Part shown: one piece after another, positions 62,291 through 64,000 of the stretch
Position numbering within the stretch: position 1 is the first letter of the stretch
Layout of the letters: each line of letters starts with the position of its first letter
Assembly: GCA_017550335.1 (NCBI GenBank)
Contig: JAFZPM010000048.1
Location: 124,001 to 188,000 of the forward strand
Direction of reading: 5' to 3'
DNA: 64,000 bases
From: Paludibacteraceae bacterium
Lineage (GTDB): Bacteria > Bacteroidota > Bacteroidia > Bacteroidales > Paludibacteraceae
Notes under the pieces: model-generated
The model's database searches: none
Told to the model about the DNA's origin: nothing
The model's input: only the letters and a program-made list of their open reading frames with translations
Made by a program: the position numbers and the translations under genes

Positions 62291-62321
62291 CAAAATTACA
62301 ACAAGTTCAGAACAACGCAAA
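62291..62321 (-). promoter_or_regulatory. Promoter of the lipoprotein gene at 60077-62254
   Basis: Minus strand: TTTG (62321-62318), 19-bp spacer, TAATTTTG (62298-62291), 37 bp before the ATG. Confidence 0.72.
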
Positions 62322-62348
62322 ATTTCCGTCACGATTAGGCCTCACAAA

Positions 62349-62379
62349 TTGTCAAATGCAAGCATATTTATTATATTTG
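62349..62379 (+). promoter_or_regulatory. Promoter of thrS
   Basis: TTG (62349-62351), 20-bp spacer, TATATTTG (62372-62379). The leader to the ATG is about 52 nt. No T-box or other riboswitch fold was recognised in it. Confidence 0.65.
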
Positions 62380-62437
62380 CGGACTAAAAATTTTTAACAC
62401 TGGTGGCGTTTGTAGGCCATCAACTAAAATTATAGAT

Positions 62438-64000
62438 ATGATTAAAGTTACATTCCCAGACGGTTCCGTACGTGAGTATGAGAAGGGAACCACTGGCATG
62501 CAGATCGCGGAGAGCATCAGCTCCCGCTTGGCACAAGAGGTGCTTTCAATTAGTGTAAATGGTGAGGTGCGCGACCTGAACCGTCCGATCGACGAGGATT
62601 GTTCGGTGAAATTGCACAAGTTTGAGGATGAAGAGGGCAAGCACACCTTCTGGCACACCTCGGCGCACTTGATGGCGCAGGCGGTCCAGATGCTTTACCC
62701 TAACGCGAAGTTCGGTATCGGTCCGGCCATCGAGAATGGTTTCTACTACGATATCGATTTCGGAGAGACCATCCTGAAAGAAGCCGACTTCGCCGCTATC
62801 GAGAAGAAAATGGCGGAGATCGTCGCACAGAAACAAACCCTCACGAGAGTGGACATTTCCAAGGCGGATGCGTTGAAGATGTTCGGTGACAGAGGAGAAA
62901 CATATAAGACCGAGCTCATCAGCGAGCTCGAGGACGGCAAGATCACACTCTACGAGCAGGGTTCCTTCACAGACCTCTGCCGCGGTCCTCACTTGCCTGA
63001 CGTAACCCCTATCAAGGCCATCAAGATCACCTCATTGGCGGGCGCCTACTGGAGAGGTGACGAGAAGCGCAAACAATTGACCCGTCTCTACGCCATCACC
63101 TTCCCTAAGAAGAAGATGTTGGACGAGTACTTGGCCTTGTTGGAAGAGGCGAAGAAACGTGACCACAGAAAGATCGGCAAGGAATTGGAGCTCTTCATGT
63201 TCACCGACATGGTCGGAAAGGGTCTCCCGATGTGGTTGCCTAAGGGTACCGCCCTTCGTCTCCGCCTGGAGGATTTCCTCAAGAGGATCCAGAAGAAGTT
63301 CGGTTACCAACAGGTAATGACTCCACACATAGGAAACAAGGAACTCTACGTCACTTCCGGTCACTGGGACCACTACGGAGAGGATAGCTTCCGCCCTATC
63401 ACCACGCCTGAGGAGGGTGAAGTATACTTGCTTAAACCGATGAACTGCCCTCACCACTGTATGATCTACAAGTGGCAACCACGCTCCTACCGTGACCTTC
63501 CTTTGCGTCTGGCGGAGTTCGGAACGGTTTACCGCTACGAGCAGAGCGGCGAGTTGCACGGATTGACCCGTGTTCGTTCGTTCACACAAGACGACGCGCA
63601 CATCTACTGCCGCCCTGATCAGGTGAAGGACGAGTTCATCCGCGTGATGGACATCATCTCCATCATCTTCAAGGCTTTGAACTTCGACAACTTCGAGGCG
63701 CAGATCTCTTTGCGCGACCCGAACAACAAGACCAAGTACGTCGGCACGGACGAGAACTGGGCAAAGGCGGAGGCCGCCATCGTCGAGGCCTGCAAGGAGA
63801 AGAACATGCCAGCCAAGGTGGAATACGGTGAGGCCGCATTCTACGGACCTAAGCTGGACTTCATGGTGAAGGACGCTATCGGAAGAAGATGGCAGTTGGG
63901 TACCATTCAAGTGGACTACAACCTGCCGGAGCGTTTCGGTCTGGAATACGTGGGTGAGGATAACCAAAGGCATCGTCCTGTCATGATCCACCGTGCGCCT
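62438..64000 (+). CDS. thrS: Threonyl-tRNA synthetase, 3' end outside window
   Basis: The first 521 codons are present. TGS domain at the start ([17 protein letters not shown]); editing domain with [20 protein letters not shown] (the HxxxH zinc site) and [10 protein letters not shown]; class II catalytic domain with motif 2 region [20 protein letters not shown] followed by [12 protein letters not shown], and [12 protein letters not shown] supplying the zinc-binding Cys. Motif 3 and the anticodon-binding domain (about 120 residues) are cut off. Charges tRNA-Thr; the tRNA-Thr(UGU) gene is at the other end of the window. Confidence 0.97.
   Translation, partial: MIKVTFPDGSVREYEKGTTGMQIAESISSRLAQEVLSISVNGEVRDLNRPIDEDCSVKLHKFEDEEGKHTFWHTSAHLMAQAVQMLYPNAKFGIGPAIENGFYYDIDFGETILKEADFAAIEKKMAEIVAQKQTLTRVDISKADALKMFGDRGETYKTELISELEDGKITLYEQGSFTDLCRGPHLPDVTPIKAIKITSLAGAYWRGDEKRKQLTRLYAITFPKKKMLDEYLALLEEAKKRDHRKIGKELELFMFTDMVGKGLPMWLPKGTALRLRLEDFLKRIQKKFGYQQVMTPHIGNKELYVTSGHWDHYGEDSFRPITTPEEGEVYLLKPMNCPHHCMIYKWQPRSYRDLPLRLAEFGTVYRYEQSGELHGLTRVRSFTQDDAHIYCRPDQVKDEFIRVMDIISIIFKALNFDNFEAQISLRDPNNKTKYVGTDENWAKAEAAIVEACKEKNMPAKVEYGEAAFYGPKLDFMVKDAIGRRWQLGTIQVDYNLPERFGLEYVGEDNQRHRPVMIHRAP

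Noticed and set aside
60053..62338. 761-codon open frame on the plus strand
   Set aside because: It is the antisense of the 725-residue lipoprotein gene, which has a signal peptide, domains, promoter and terminator; the plus-strand peptide is His/Arg-rich and unlike any protein.
62380..62437. T-box or other leader regulation of thrS
   Set aside because: The leader is only about 52 nt and lacks T-box specifier and antiterminator elements.

Overview
The window is a stretch of a Bacteroidota (order Bacteroidales) chromosome, probably from a gut, rumen or oral Prevotella/Bacteroides relative. The evidence is: promoters of the TTTG-N19-TAnnTTTG type; type IX secretion (T9SS) sorting domains on four proteins plus a PorP/SprF protein; BspA-type LRR proteins; DUF4403, DUF4199 and DUF4827 families; a C10 peptidase; a bacteroidete-type glutaminyl cyclase; and an eukaryote/archaeal-type ProRS. 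Most of the sequence is ordinary core genome. Gene placement is dense, with many ATGA or TGATG stop-start overlaps.

Layout. 1-1.1 kb: GT2 glycosyltransferase (cut by the window edge) and a DUF4199 protein. 1.2-1.43 kb: SRP RNA, tRNA-Thr(UGU) and a terminator. 1.5-13.2 kb: RecQ, a methyltransferase, a DUF4403 protein, a cytosolic LRR_5/Sel1 composite protein, RecJ with a YcxB-like partner, and a ClC channel. 13.3-19.1 kb: an overlapping outer-membrane operon (beta-barrel, OmpA, PorP/SprF), ProS, and a PstS-like binding protein that carries a T9SS tail. 19.2-24.1 kb: an accessory, AT-richer island with an intact RhuM/PLD-like gene, two decayed rhuM copies full of palindromes, a lipoprotein, an ExoX-C-like protein, an unknown protein, an FRG-domain protein and a hairpin repeat element. 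24.1-30.5 kb: mazG, a membrane GT2, lysA, lysC and a T9SS-secreted GH9 glucanase, all on the minus strand. 30.6-33.9 kb: a histidine phosphatase with aguB and aguA (agmatine to putrescine). 34.1-37.2 kb: a large secreted CotH/lamin-tail protein. 37.5-40.2 kb: a 24-bp tandem array, then serS, an FKBP-like lipoprotein and an O-methyltransferase. 40.3-45.4 kb: a BspA LRR protein, hisB and a C10 peptidase. 46-51.7 kb: a DUF2339 membrane protein, a lipoprotein and topB. 51.7-56.2 kb: a T9SS cargo protein with a decayed copy beside it, an OM barrel and an LtaS-like enzyme. 56.2-64 kb: miaB, lptB, glutaminyl cyclase, tRNA-Glu(CUC), a large carboxypeptidase-regulatory-like lipoprotein and the 5' part of thrS.

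Themes. Surface biology dominates the non-housekeeping genes: T9SS cargo, envelope barrels, LPS export and an LtaS-like enzyme. The most unusual material is the rhuM locus at 19.8-21.4 kb, where different palindromic versions of one peptide-coding segment recur and mark the break points of decayed copies. Three repeat families also recur: AATTAAG tracts placed directly after stop codons, GTAGAGACGC palindromes (one grown into a tandem array), and an ATTTAC-type direct repeat. No CRISPR array, prophage, insertion sequence or replication origin was seen.
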